Below are positions 55,774-64,000 of a DNA stretch of 64,000 nucleotides, one piece after another. The position numbers were made by a program, and so were the translations under genes. Every line of letters begins with the position of its first letter. The stretch's first letter is position 1. The notes beneath the pieces are model-generated. The model was given only the letters and a program-made list of their open reading frames with translations, ran no database searches and was not told the origin of the DNA. Origin of the DNA: a virus; the IMG/VR virus record IMGVR_UViG_3300043429_000757, positions 1 to 64,000 of that record, one strand, 5' to 3'.

Positions 55774-58096
55774 TTTGTACTCCTTGAGGTGCCTGCTGAG
55801 CCTTGCCCATCTGCAACGCCAACCGCTGCTGGTCCAGAGCGGTCTTCTGCTGCAGTCGTTGCTGATCCAGCGCCAGCCGCTGCTGGTCGATCTGGTTGTC
55901 TGCCTGGTCGTTCTGCGCGCGCTGCTGCAGCTCTTGCTGCTTGAGCGCGATCAGCGGGTCTTCCCCGCCGCCGCCAGAAAGCTCGTCTTGCATCGAGCGA
56001 ACCTCTTGCATGTACTGCGCAATCTTGAGCGCCACCATGCCTTCCTTCTGGATGACAGAGATCATGCGGTCTGGGTCGACGCCGTAGAGCTTGAAAAGCT
56101 CGGCTTCCACGTCCTCCTCGGCCTTCAGGCGCACGTGGTCCAGAATGTGGCGCTGCAGCATCATGGCTGACATCGGATTGGACTGCAAAATAGGAGACAG
56201 GCCCATCATCAAGTGTGCTGCAATGTGCGCGTCGTGCTGTTGGCCGGCAAACGCCTTGAGCTGCATGCCGTTGAGCACGTCGCCGTTCTCCGAGGCCGGG
56301 TCCCGAGGCCTCTGCGTGTTCTGAGGCAGCAAAATGCCGTCGATGTCTCGCACGTTGAGCGCCGCATACACGCGGTAGTAGGCCTCGTACATGTTGTGCA
56401 TGTTCGGGGCACTCTGTGCAAGCTGCAGCTGCATCTGAGCAAGCTGAATGCGCTGCGCGGTGCTGAAAATGTTGGGGTCGGCCACCGGCAGCACCGACAC
56501 CATGTCGTTGAAGTCCGATTTCTTGACGCGCCGGGACGCGCCAGGCACTTCGTAGGGGTACTCGTCGGGCAAGAAGGTGCCAAAGCCTTCAAACAGCAGC
56601 CTGAACTCCAGCGTCTGCGCGTAATGCATGCGCTTGTGGATGCTGGACATGACCATAGAGCCGCGCTCCAGCAGCGCCAGGGTCGTTCCGACCTGCGCGT
56701 ATTGGTTGCCGTCGCCAACTTGCATGTCCGCGGTGCTGGAGAGCCGTTTTCCGGCGTCCACGAGGAAGCCAAGCAGGCCAAAGAGCACCTGGCTGGGCTC
56801 TTTGTACGGCAGCGGCATGAGCGAGGCCGTGAGTTCGGCGCCGCCAGCGTCAATGTCGCGCCATTCGCCCGGCTGAATGGGCGTGGAGTCGTCCGCGATC
56901 CGCGCGCCCTTGGCTTTGAAGCCTGCCGGCAGGTTTGCGAGCGTGCCAGCGTCGATCAACTGGCGCAAAGCGCTCGTTGCGCCCTTGGAAAGGCCGCCAA
57001 CGAGGTGCACAAAGCCCAATCCGTACGCGCCCGGGCCCTCCACAAGCACGTAGTGGACGAAATAATTCTTGCGGTCCTTGTTTTTCGACTCTTCGCGCCA
57101 GTTTCGGCGCACTCCGATGACCTGCAGCGTGTCTTCGGCCAGCGTGACAACGTACGGTAGCTTGATTCCGGTCGGTTCGCCCTGGTCATCCTTGTCTTCA
57201 AAGCCTGGGATGTCCAAATCGACCATCATTTCCAGCAAAAAGACCTCGCCGATGTCATCCGTGGGCTGCACGCCAACCGCTTTGTTCACCGCTTCCTTGA
57301 TTTGGCTGGGATCAGCAGGCGATGCAGCGGTGTCGACCCTGACATCAAGGTACTCGCCGGCCACAACACGCTTGCGAAAGTCGTTGGAGTCCATCGCAAT
57401 GCGGTGCGTGATCCGCGCGCACTGGCTCATGACGCTCGAACCGTTGTACGGGATGTACACGTCGTCGGCCAGGCACAGTTTTGACACCATCCGGCCCAGT
57501 TGGTAGTCGTAGTAGACCTTCTTGAAGGTTGATCCACCGTAGCCGGTGTAGAAAAGTAGCTGATCAAACTCCGGTGTGTACTCCTCCATCACCGTTGTGA
57601 TCTGGTAGTTCATAAAATCCTGCACGCGCGAGGCCTGCTGGTACTTCTCCACCGTCTCTTTGCCCACGATTTGGCTGCGAACAGGGCCTCCGGCGGGCAA
57701 AAGCTCCTTGAATGCCTGTGCCTGGAACTGCACGATGGCCTCGGTGAGCATCGGATGGGCCACGCCAGAGGCTCCGCGGAAGGGCTTTGTGCGCTCTTCC
57801 ATGCGCAAGCCCAGCAGATCAAGGCCCTTGGCGTACATCTGCTCCCAATCGGAGCGCGAACCCTTGTCTGCCTCGAACAAAGCGCTCACGTCAAGGGCGA
57901 TCCTGCCCAGGTCGTCGGGGTCAATGACCTCTGCCAGGTTGGCGTAGAAGTCGACCTCGTCGGCTTCGTCCTCGCCGATCTCAACCGTGGCGCCTCCGTC
58001 CTCGTCGATGACCACCTCAATGTCCATCTCAGGCTCTGGTAGGCCCACTACGACGTCCAGAACGGGCGCCCGGTTAAGTGCTTTGTCGATTGGCAT
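55763..58096 (-). CDS. Portal protein, P22-like
   Basis: A 777-residue portal of the P22-like family, forming the dodecameric DNA gate. It has an acidic N-terminus, family segments KGSRSDWEQMYAKGLDLLG and PFRGASGVAHPMLTEAIVQF, FQAQAFKELLPAGGPVRSQI, then a crown and a Gln-rich helical C-terminus (IDQQRLALDQQRL, TALDQQRLAL) that could form a long barrel. TerL docks on it. It is preceded by the polyvalent gene and overlaps the DUF6496-like gene. Confidence 0.9.
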   Translation of the reverse strand: MPIDKALNRAPVLDVVVGLPEPEMDIEVVIDEDGGATVEIGEDEADEVDFYANLAEVIDPDDLGRIALDVSALFEADKGSRSDWEQMYAKGLDLLGLRMEERTKPFRGASGVAHPMLTEAIVQFQAQAFKELLPAGGPVRSQIVGKETVEKYQQASRVQDFMNYQITTVMEEYTPEFDQLLFYTGYGGSTFKKVYYDYQLGRMVSKLCLADDVYIPYNGSSVMSQCARITHRIAMDSNDFRKRVVAGEYLDVRVDTAASPADPSQIKEAVNKAVGVQPTDDIGEVFLLEMMVDLDIPGFEDKDDQGEPTGIKLPYVVTLAEDTLQVIGVRRNWREESKNKDRKNYFVHYVLVEGPGAYGLGFVHLVGGLSKGATSALRQLIDAGTLANLPAGFKAKGARIADDSTPIQPGEWRDIDAGGAELTASLMPLPYKEPSQVLFGLLGFLVDAGKRLSSTADMQVGDGNQYAQVGTTLALLERGSMVMSSIHKRMHYAQTLEFRLLFEGFGTFLPDEYPYEVPGASRRVKKSDFNDMVSVLPVADPNIFSTAQRIQLAQMQLQLAQSAPNMHNMYEAYYRVYAALNVRDIDGILLPQNTQRPRDPASENGDVLNGMQLKAFAGQQHDAHIAAHLMMGLSPILQSNPMSAMMLQRHILDHVRLKAEEDVEAELFKLYGVDPDRMISVIQKEGMVALKIAQYMQEVRSMQDELSGGGGEDPLIALKQQELQQRAQNDQADNQIDQQRLALDQQRLQQKTALDQQRLALQMGKAQQAPQGVQNAA

Positions 58097-58105
58097 GTCG
58101 TTTCC

Positions 58106-61100
58106 TTATGCGTGGGCCTTGATGAATGCCGTATTCTTGTCGACCAGGCCACCTTTTTTGAAGGGAACCCCTTCTTTTTTCACACGGGCAGCAGACTCGG
58201 TACCCCAAATCACTGCCGGATGCATTATCTCCGTGCCATCGGGCTTTCTCAACGTGACTGAGCTGTACTCGAAGCCCGGACCGAGGTCCTTGACCACTTC
58301 CTTGAGGTTACGAGGCAGCTTTTCGTAGAGCTGTGCTTGGGCGGACTCCGCTCCAGGGAACGCCACAAAGTTGACCCCGCGGTTGATTGCCGCTGCAATC
58401 GCGTTCTTTGCCATGAGCTGCTGGATCACCTGCGGGGAATTCTCCATGCCAGGGAAGGACTCTTTGAGTGAGTACGTCCCTTCTTGGATGCGCTTGTTGA
58501 TCTTGGCGATGTCGCTGTCAACCTTGCCAATCTGCTTGAGAACCTCGTTGTACCGATCGCCCGACTGCCCTGTTGAGCGAAGCTGCACGAACTCCTTCAT
58601 CAAGGCATCCTTCTTGTCCATCAACGGCAGATACTTCTCGTGGAAATCCGTCGACACGTTTCCGCCCAAAGGGCCCAGCTTGCGGATGTCGTCAAGCCGA
58701 TCCGATTGCAGCTCGTGGATATAAATCCCCTTGGTCGGGCCTATGCCAGGGATTACTGTCTCGTGTTCGGAGAATCGACTGAAAGCAATGGGGTCCGGGT
58801 CGTTTTTCAGGCCGGAGTGCTGGCCACGATACGGTTTTACGCCCGCAGAAATCGTCCGATCAAGTGCCGCCCGCAGGGACTGCCCCTCCCTTTGTATCTG
58901 CGACCTCAGGTCCCCCCTGAGAGCCTCTGTGATGTCCTCCACCTGCTTCTGAGCCTCTTTGTTGCCTTCGACAAGCCCGGGCACGTACTGCCTGATTTGC
59001 GGGACGTTGTACTGCGTAGCCAGTTTTTCAGCGGCTTCAGTTATGGTGTCCTCAGCGGCTTTTCTGGTTATCTGAAGCGACCCAAGAGCCTGCTGTTCTG
59101 GGTCGTTCATCCTTTCCCTAACCAGTCCTTTATACCTGCTGGAAAGGGTGGGATAGAGGAGGGTGTCTTCCAGATCAGCAAAGTCTCGTCTTGCTTTTTG
59201 CGCCTGCACATAAGGCGTGAACGCCGTGGTTATCTGGCTCACAAGATTGGGCGGGGTACTCTTGGTCAGCTCCTGAATGCTCCTGGACAGGTTGTTGACC
59301 TCTTCCTCACTCTGCCCGAGCGTGCCATAGGTCTTTGACCTGACATTGTCAAATAGTGTCTTGAGGCGCCCTGACTGCGCCGCCACCTCAGGCAACTGAT
59401 CCTGGATCAAATGGATTACGCCCATGGGGCGGTCCTGGTACGGGTTGTCCATCGTGCGATAGAAACTGGTCGAATCAGGCTCCACCACTTGAGTGCGATA
59501 TCGGGCCGGGTCAGAGGACTGCTTCAGACGATTGAGCAGGTCCGAAGGCGTGATCTTTGCCGTGGCGTCCAAGTCAGCCAGCGCCTCCTGTGCGCGGCCA
59601 ATTTCATGGTCACGGAACTTGCCCTTGAGCTGCCCCAAGATTTGATCCTTGCGCACCGGGCCAGGCAGCGACGCCGCAAATTGATCGATTCTGCCGACAA
59701 AGGGCGCGTCCGCCGTCGGCCTTGGCGTGTAGAGGGGCTCCGCCTCTCTGCGAAGCGGAGCCGCGTACGAGGCACCAGGCACTGCAAGCTGGCGGTTGTA
59801 CTGCTGGAAGTCCTTGGCCACGTCACTGGCGGCCTGGCCCGCGCGCCGCGCTGCGTTGACCCCGCCGCGCACAACACCGGCCGGGTTGACCAGGTTCGCG
59901 AGCGTCTCGCCGGCCGTGTAAAAGCCCTTGGCCGTCGGGTCCTCAGGAGGCGCCTGCCGCACGCCCGCGCGCGTCATCTTCTCCTTGATCCAGTCGCTGC
60001 CCATGACAGGCTTGTCGACGTTGTAGCCCAATGGACGCAGCGCCATCGTAGCAATGTCCACCGGTGCGCCCACCAGGTCGTACGGCAGCTCCGACGCTCC
60101 CTTGGCCGCGGCCACGTACGCCGAGCCAGTGTTGAGCGCATCGCTGATGGGACCACGCCTGCGGCCCTTGCCAGAGCTGGGCGTGACAAAGGCCGGGCGG
60201 CGCGCCGCTTCCAGCTCCGCGTCACTGACCTCGCCCTCCTTGGGGCTGCCCTCGGCGCGCTTGACGATCAGCTTGTCCAGGGGGATGATGTCCCGGCCGG
60301 CATTCATGCGGTAGCTCTGCGAAGGGATGACTTGCAGGCGCTGGTCCGGGGTCCACATCTTCCGGTCCTCAACCGCACGCGCTTCTGCCTCCCCCAACAG
60401 ACGCTTGTAGTACAGGTCGGCCGCGCCCTCTTGCGCAGCCCTGTCCATGGTCTTCAAGCTTTTCTTGTGGTAATCCAAGTACTCCTGGTACTTCTTGGCA
60501 ATCTCCGGGGTCACTTCATCGCTCTGCCACGCCACTTTGGCAAACTTTTCAATCGAGGTCGGCTGAGCCATACGGCCCCTGACCTCCTTCAAAATTTCAA
60601 ATGCCTGAGGGTCATTGAAGGCCATGTTCTTTGAGCCACCTTGGCCAAAGCCCTCTCGGAACTGAATCCCGTGCTGCAACTCATGAAGCATGCCCTTGGC
60701 GTTCTCGTTCTTCCCGCCAGCGGTGCCCAAACGGATCGACGCGCCAGGCCCCGACCCGCCCATCAGCACGCTGCGCGTAGAGTACGGGTCCTTGCTCGTC
60801 ATGATCTTGCCCAGCTCAGGGTAATTCGCGAAGAGTTCCGGATGCGACAGCACCCGCTCCGCCGGACCCTGTAGAACAGCCTCACGAATCGTCGCGCCTG
60901 CGTCCGATATTTCCTGGCGCCACATGCCGTCCGGAGCCTTGAAGTTGCCCGTCGCCTTCCAAACCTCCTCAGGCGCGGCGCCCTGCTTGGTCATCTTCTG
61001 GGCCAAGGCATTGGAGGCCGCGTTCCAGCCCTTGGCGCCCTTGCCAATAAAAATTCCTGCCAGCGCCCCAGGCACGCCCACGCCAGGCATGTTGCCCAAG

Positions 61101-62488
61101 GCCTGGCCAGTGCGATACGCGTCACTGCCCGAGGCGCCCGGCTCAAGGCCCGCGTAACCACGCAGTCCTTCCATGACAGGAGAGACAATCGACTTGAGCG
61201 CACGCGAGGCGCTGGACTCCTCGGTCACCGGCTGCTCTTCGGGAGAGCTTGTCACCTCACCGCCCTTTTCAAACCGGCGCACGCCCAGCGTCTCCGAAGT
61301 CAAGGTGGGCTGCTCCAATGTGGGCGCGCCCAGCGTCGAGCGCATCAGTCCGCGCGACTCGTTTTCCGCCGCGCGCAGCTTGAGCTTGTACTGCTTGGCC
61401 AAAGCCTGCAGTTGCTCCTTGGCAGACTTGCCGCCCTTGCCCTTGCTCTTGGGCTCCTTGATCGCAAAGTCCTGGCCCGTGGCCAGCGGTCCAGCAGCCA
61501 ACTCCATTTCCTTCGGAGCCGCCGCGCCACCGCCAGAAGGCACCATCACCCGGCTCATGCCGACAGCCTGACGGGGACTGGTCCGCGGACCGAGGTCCTC
61601 GAGCATCTGCTGCGACTGCGACAGGTAGTCGGCCGCGGCCTCGTCTTCAGTCTGCGGCTCACTCGCGTCAATGAGCGCGTTCATCGCATCAAGGCCCGCG
61701 GAGCCGCCCTTGGCAAAGGACTGCACCGGTGTCTGCTGCGGCGCGCCATATCCGGCGTACTGGGCCAGCAGCTGCTGGTAGTAGCCCTCCGAATCAGGCT
61801 CTTCAGACTCTTGCACGACCTCGCCTCCTTCAGCAAAGTGCTCGACCTCCCCGCCATGGGCCATGAAGCGATTGGCCACGGACATTGAGCCGAAGTTGAA
61901 CCTGTCAGGATTGCTTACAACATCAATCGCCAGCGCGCGGTTTGCCGCGTCGGTCTTTGCCCGCTGCGCCGCCGCCTGCTGGTACTCCTGAACTTCCTTC
62001 TCTTCAAACGGCAGCGTCGGCGCCGTCATGGAAAACGCCTCAGGCGTCTTGGGCGCTGTCATCTCAAACTTGCTCGCCACCACCGGCTCAGAAGGGCCAG
62101 CGTAGTCCGTCTCGCGGCTGCCGGCGTTCCAGTCATTGACCGCCTTCTCGTACGCCGCGTACTGCGACTCGTACGGCTTGTAGACCTCTTCGTTGTACTT
62201 GGCCGCCGCGTCGTTGTAAGCCTTGACCTGCGCCTGGTACGGGTTGTACACCTCAGTCTGGTACTTGGTCAACGCGTCGTTGTAAGCCTGGCGCTGGCGC
62301 TCGTAGTCCTCCAACATCTGCTGGCGCTGGTTCAAGTACGCCTTGTCAGAAGGCCGCAGAAAAACCGTCTGCCCCGGGTTTGCAATCCCGCCCACGGCAA
62401 AGTTCTGGATAGGCTGCGCCGTGTTCAGGTCAACAGGCTGAGACAGCGCGTCATCAGTAAGCCGGTAGGGCGAGAGATCGTCTTGCAT
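58106..62488 (-). CDS. 1460-residue polyvalent protein with zincin-like HELQH
   Basis: A giant multidomain protein between terL and portal. Residues 60-120 hold two and a half 22-residue Tyr-rich repeats (AYNDALTKYQTEVYNPYQAQ type). GG motifs (FAEGGEV, FAKGGSA, FEKGGEV) follow. A domain around 500-725 has HELQH (residues 602-606), FREGFGQGG and the downstream GEAEARAVEDR, a probable metallopeptidase of the type found in large polyvalent proteins of phages. Later regions are helical, and a C-terminal domain (INRGVNFVAFPGAESAQAQL) resembles another polyvalent-associated module. It is likely packaged and injected. Confidence 0.7.
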   Translation of the reverse strand: MQDDLSPYRLTDDALSQPVDLNTAQPIQNFAVGGIANPGQTVFLRPSDKAYLNQRQQMLEDYERQRQAYNDALTKYQTEVYNPYQAQVKAYNDAAAKYNEEVYKPYESQYAAYEKAVNDWNAGSRETDYAGPSEPVVASKFEMTAPKTPEAFSMTAPTLPFEEKEVQEYQQAAAQRAKTDAANRALAIDVVSNPDRFNFGSMSVANRFMAHGGEVEHFAEGGEVVQESEEPDSEGYYQQLLAQYAGYGAPQQTPVQSFAKGGSAGLDAMNALIDASEPQTEDEAAADYLSQSQQMLEDLGPRTSPRQAVGMSRVMVPSGGGAAAPKEMELAAGPLATGQDFAIKEPKSKGKGGKSAKEQLQALAKQYKLKLRAAENESRGLMRSTLGAPTLEQPTLTSETLGVRRFEKGGEVTSSPEEQPVTEESSASRALKSIVSPVMEGLRGYAGLEPGASGSDAYRTGQALGNMPGVGVPGALAGIFIGKGAKGWNAASNALAQKMTKQGAAPEEVWKATGNFKAPDGMWRQEISDAGATIREAVLQGPAERVLSHPELFANYPELGKIMTSKDPYSTRSVLMGGSGPGASIRLGTAGGKNENAKGMLHELQHGIQFREGFGQGGSKNMAFNDPQAFEILKEVRGRMAQPTSIEKFAKVAWQSDEVTPEIAKKYQEYLDYHKKSLKTMDRAAQEGAADLYYKRLLGEAEARAVEDRKMWTPDQRLQVIPSQSYRMNAGRDIIPLDKLIVKRAEGSPKEGEVSDAELEAARRPAFVTPSSGKGRRRGPISDALNTGSAYVAAAKGASELPYDLVGAPVDIATMALRPLGYNVDKPVMGSDWIKEKMTRAGVRQAPPEDPTAKGFYTAGETLANLVNPAGVVRGGVNAARRAGQAASDVAKDFQQYNRQLAVPGASYAAPLRREAEPLYTPRPTADAPFVGRIDQFAASLPGPVRKDQILGQLKGKFRDHEIGRAQEALADLDATAKITPSDLLNRLKQSSDPARYRTQVVEPDSTSFYRTMDNPYQDRPMGVIHLIQDQLPEVAAQSGRLKTLFDNVRSKTYGTLGQSEEEVNNLSRSIQELTKSTPPNLVSQITTAFTPYVQAQKARRDFADLEDTLLYPTLSSRYKGLVRERMNDPEQQALGSLQITRKAAEDTITEAAEKLATQYNVPQIRQYVPGLVEGNKEAQKQVEDITEALRGDLRSQIQREGQSLRAALDRTISAGVKPYRGQHSGLKNDPDPIAFSRFSEHETVIPGIGPTKGIYIHELQSDRLDDIRKLGPLGGNVSTDFHEKYLPLMDKKDALMKEFVQLRSTGQSGDRYNEVLKQIGKVDSDIAKINKRIQEGTYSLKESFPGMENSPQVIQQLMAKNAIAAAINRGVNFVAFPGAESAQAQLYEKLPRNLKEVVKDLGPGFEYSSVTLRKPDGTEIMHPAVIWGTESAARVKKEGVPFKKGGLVDKNTAFIKAHA

Positions 62489-62529
62489 ATTTCCCCGTTC
62501 GGGTCAAGAGTGTCGCCCCATTTTATGCC

Positions 62530-63990
62530 TCAGTAGTACTCCGGGACAAGCCCTTCTTGACTGGGCTCCTCGTCCGGCGCGTCAGTGGCCAAGGTCACGA
62601 AGTTGCCCTGGCGAAAGCGCATCAGCGCCATGGTCGTCACGTCCACCATGTCGTCGTTGTCGCCGTGCGGAAACGACGCGCATTCCTCCACCAGCTCCTC
62701 GGCCCAGTCCGTATCCGGCGCCCAGACAATCCCCGACTCCAGCACCGGCGCCACCGCGTTGGCCCGGGCGACCTTGTCCGTCCCCGTCTTGCGCCCGCCA
62801 GGCGAGTACATCGTCACCGGGATGTCCATCCGCCGCAGCTCCTGCTGCAGCGGCGTTCCCGTCGCCTTGGCCTCGATCAGCAGGTTGTCAGGCTGCCAGT
62901 GGTCGTACTGCTCCTTGGCCACTTTTTTAAGCTCCGGGAAATCCCACCTGCCCCGCTTGACGTCGAGCAAGATGATGTTGGCCCCCGAGTCCTCGTTCAG
63001 GTAAAACACGCCCCAGGTCGCGATGACAGAGAAGTCAGCCGTCTCCTTCTTCGAGTACGCCGTGTCCAAGGTCTGAATGATGTAGTTCACCACCGGTGGA
63101 TCGTCATGCTGCCAGACCTTCCACCACTCCCGCTTCAAGATCGCGCCCTCGTCGTTCGTGGGCTGCTGCTGGTACATCGCGTTCCACTTCTGCACCGACA
63201 ACGACGCCTTGACCGCCAGCAACTCGTCCAGCTTCCAGAACTCAGGCCATAAGGGTTTACCACTAGGCAAGATGGCCGGGAACTCAATCACCTCCCACTT
63301 GTCAGCGTTGTGGCTCGACTGCGCCTTGATCAGCCGGGCCGTCATGTCCTTCGTGCCCCAGCGCGTCATCACAATCACGATCGCCCCGCCCGGCTGCAAA
63401 CGAGTACGCGGACCCCCCTGGTACCACTCCCAGGCATTGTCCAAAGCCAGGTCCGACAAGGCATCCTGCTCCGAATGCGGATCGTCAATCACCAGCACGT
63501 CCGCACCCCGCCCGGTCATCGCACCGCCAACACCGACCGCAAAGTACTCGCCACCCTTGTTCGTGTCCCACCGACCAGCAGCCTTTGAATCCTGCTTCAA
63601 GCTCACCTCAGGAAAAAGCTCCTTGTACGCAGGCTGGTCCATCAGGTCCCTGACCTTTCGACCAAAGCGCACGGCAAGCTCTCCGTTGTGGGTTGCTTCA
63701 ATGGCCTTGGTCCGCGGAGCGCGGCCCATGAGAAACGCCGGCAGCAGGTAGGACGCGAACTCCGACTTCGTGTGCCGGGGCGGCATGTTGATGATCAGGC
63801 GCTTGAGCGTGCCATTGGCAATTCGGTCAAAGGCCGCGGCCATCTTCTCATGGTGCGCGCCAAGGATCGCCTCTGGCCAGACGTACCGCACAAAGTCGAT
63901 GAAGTGAGTCCTTGCTCTGTCCTGAGCTTCAAGTTGCGAGAGCCGCAGTTCAAGGCGCAGTCGCTCCGCGTCGACGTCGTCAGGGATCAT
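62530..63990 (-). CDS. terL: Terminase large subunit
   Basis: A 486-residue packaging motor. The ATPase has the Walker A-type MPPRHTKSEFAS (residues 69-80), Walker B VLVIDD (165-170) and coupling motif VMTRW. The nuclease domain has DTAYSKKETADF (D309), LIEAKATGTPL (E373) and PHGDNDDMVDV (D447/D450), matching the Terminase_6C type. It cuts concatemers and pumps DNA via the portal. The start is an ATG at 63990, ten bases from the window edge; TerS is at 4.3-5.0 kb. Confidence 0.95.
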   Translation of the reverse strand: MIPDDVDAERLRLELRLSQLEAQDRARTHFIDFVRYVWPEAILGAHHEKMAAAFDRIANGTLKRLIINMPPRHTKSEFASYLLPAFLMGRAPRTKAIEATHNGELAVRFGRKVRDLMDQPAYKELFPEVSLKQDSKAAGRWDTNKGGEYFAVGVGGAMTGRGADVLVIDDPHSEQDALSDLALDNAWEWYQGGPRTRLQPGGAIVIVMTRWGTKDMTARLIKAQSSHNADKWEVIEFPAILPSGKPLWPEFWKLDELLAVKASLSVQKWNAMYQQQPTNDEGAILKREWWKVWQHDDPPVVNYIIQTLDTAYSKKETADFSVIATWGVFYLNEDSGANIILLDVKRGRWDFPELKKVAKEQYDHWQPDNLLIEAKATGTPLQQELRRMDIPVTMYSPGGRKTGTDKVARANAVAPVLESGIVWAPDTDWAEELVEECASFPHGDNDDMVDVTTMALMRFRQGNFVTLATDAPDEEPSQEGLVPEYY

Positions 63991-64000
63991 GATTGTTTCA

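Noticed and set aside
1-64000. tRNA or rRNA genes
   Set aside because: I saw no cloverleaf with a recognisable T-arm and CCA end. A tRNAscan run would settle this, as weak tRNAs can be missed by eye.
1-64000. Lysogeny functions (integrase, Cro/CI repressor, excisionase)
   Set aside because: No tyrosine or serine recombinase motif is seen. The helix-turn-helix proteins (6060-6272, 13119-13634) lack features that would mark them as lysogeny repressors.

Overview
The window looks like most of the genome of a tailed dsDNA phage (Caudoviricetes), roughly 58-60% GC by eye. Its head and tail genes are of the short-tailed (podovirus-like) type. It has a P22-like portal, two gp4-like head-to-tail adaptor candidates, large internal-virion-type proteins and long tail fibres. 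I found no tail sheath, tape measure, integrase or repressor. Several accessory proteins (for example a TTPPAAQRQPLTEEQ-type protein, the PGDWIITG family and DUF6378-like proteins) are of kinds I associate with phages of Comamonadaceae and other Burkholderiales, so a freshwater betaproteobacterial host is plausible. That is inference. Almost everything is on the minus strand and read right to left. TerS lies at the left (4.3-5.0 kb) and TerL at the extreme right (62.5-64.0 kb), so a circular or circularly permuted map would place TerS upstream of TerL.

Layout, left to right. 1-3.9 kb: a 47-bp tandem repeat cut by the window edge, then a very GC-rich block full of CCWGG words with short transcription units. 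Each unit has a duplicated AGAAAG leader, and two end in identical hairpin terminators; a DUF932 protein is the main gene. 3.98-5.2 kb: a VRR-NUC-like nuclease, terS and a small protein. 5.2-5.6 kb: an AT-rich gene-free island bounded by an inverted repeat, the best origin candidate. 5.6-14.8 kb: about thirty small genes, mostly chained by ATGA overlaps, including a LuxR/GerE-type helix-turn-helix protein, several zinc-ribbon-like mini-proteins, a GIY-YIG-like nuclease, a proteasome/HslV-like Ntn hydrolase and several genes under 60 codons.

14.9-24.0 kb: the replication module. It has a family A DNA polymerase with 3'-5' exonuclease and Leu at the position of E. coli Phe762, a UvrD-like SF1 helicase, and an archaeo-eukaryotic-type primase. 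A SNF2-like SF2 helicase and a Cas4/RecB-like PD-(D/E)XK nuclease form the only plus-strand unit. It is divergent from the replication genes and overlaps tail-to-tail with the virion genes.

24.0-64.0 kb: the virion and lysis module in reverse order of assembly. It runs terL, a 1460-residue polyvalent protein with an HELQH zincin-like motif, portal, GroES-like protein, scaffold, two head proteins, major capsid (Mu gpT-like), a strong terminator, small basic proteins, adaptors and fibres. The fibres carry YadA-like repeats and a Peptidase S74 chaperone, plus a protein of twelve 20-residue repeats. Holin, lysozyme and internal virion proteins follow. A short motif of the form [M/F/L/Y]-[A/K/E]-x-GG-x-[V/A] recurs in at least six of the virion-module proteins and is the most distinctive unexplained pattern I saw there.
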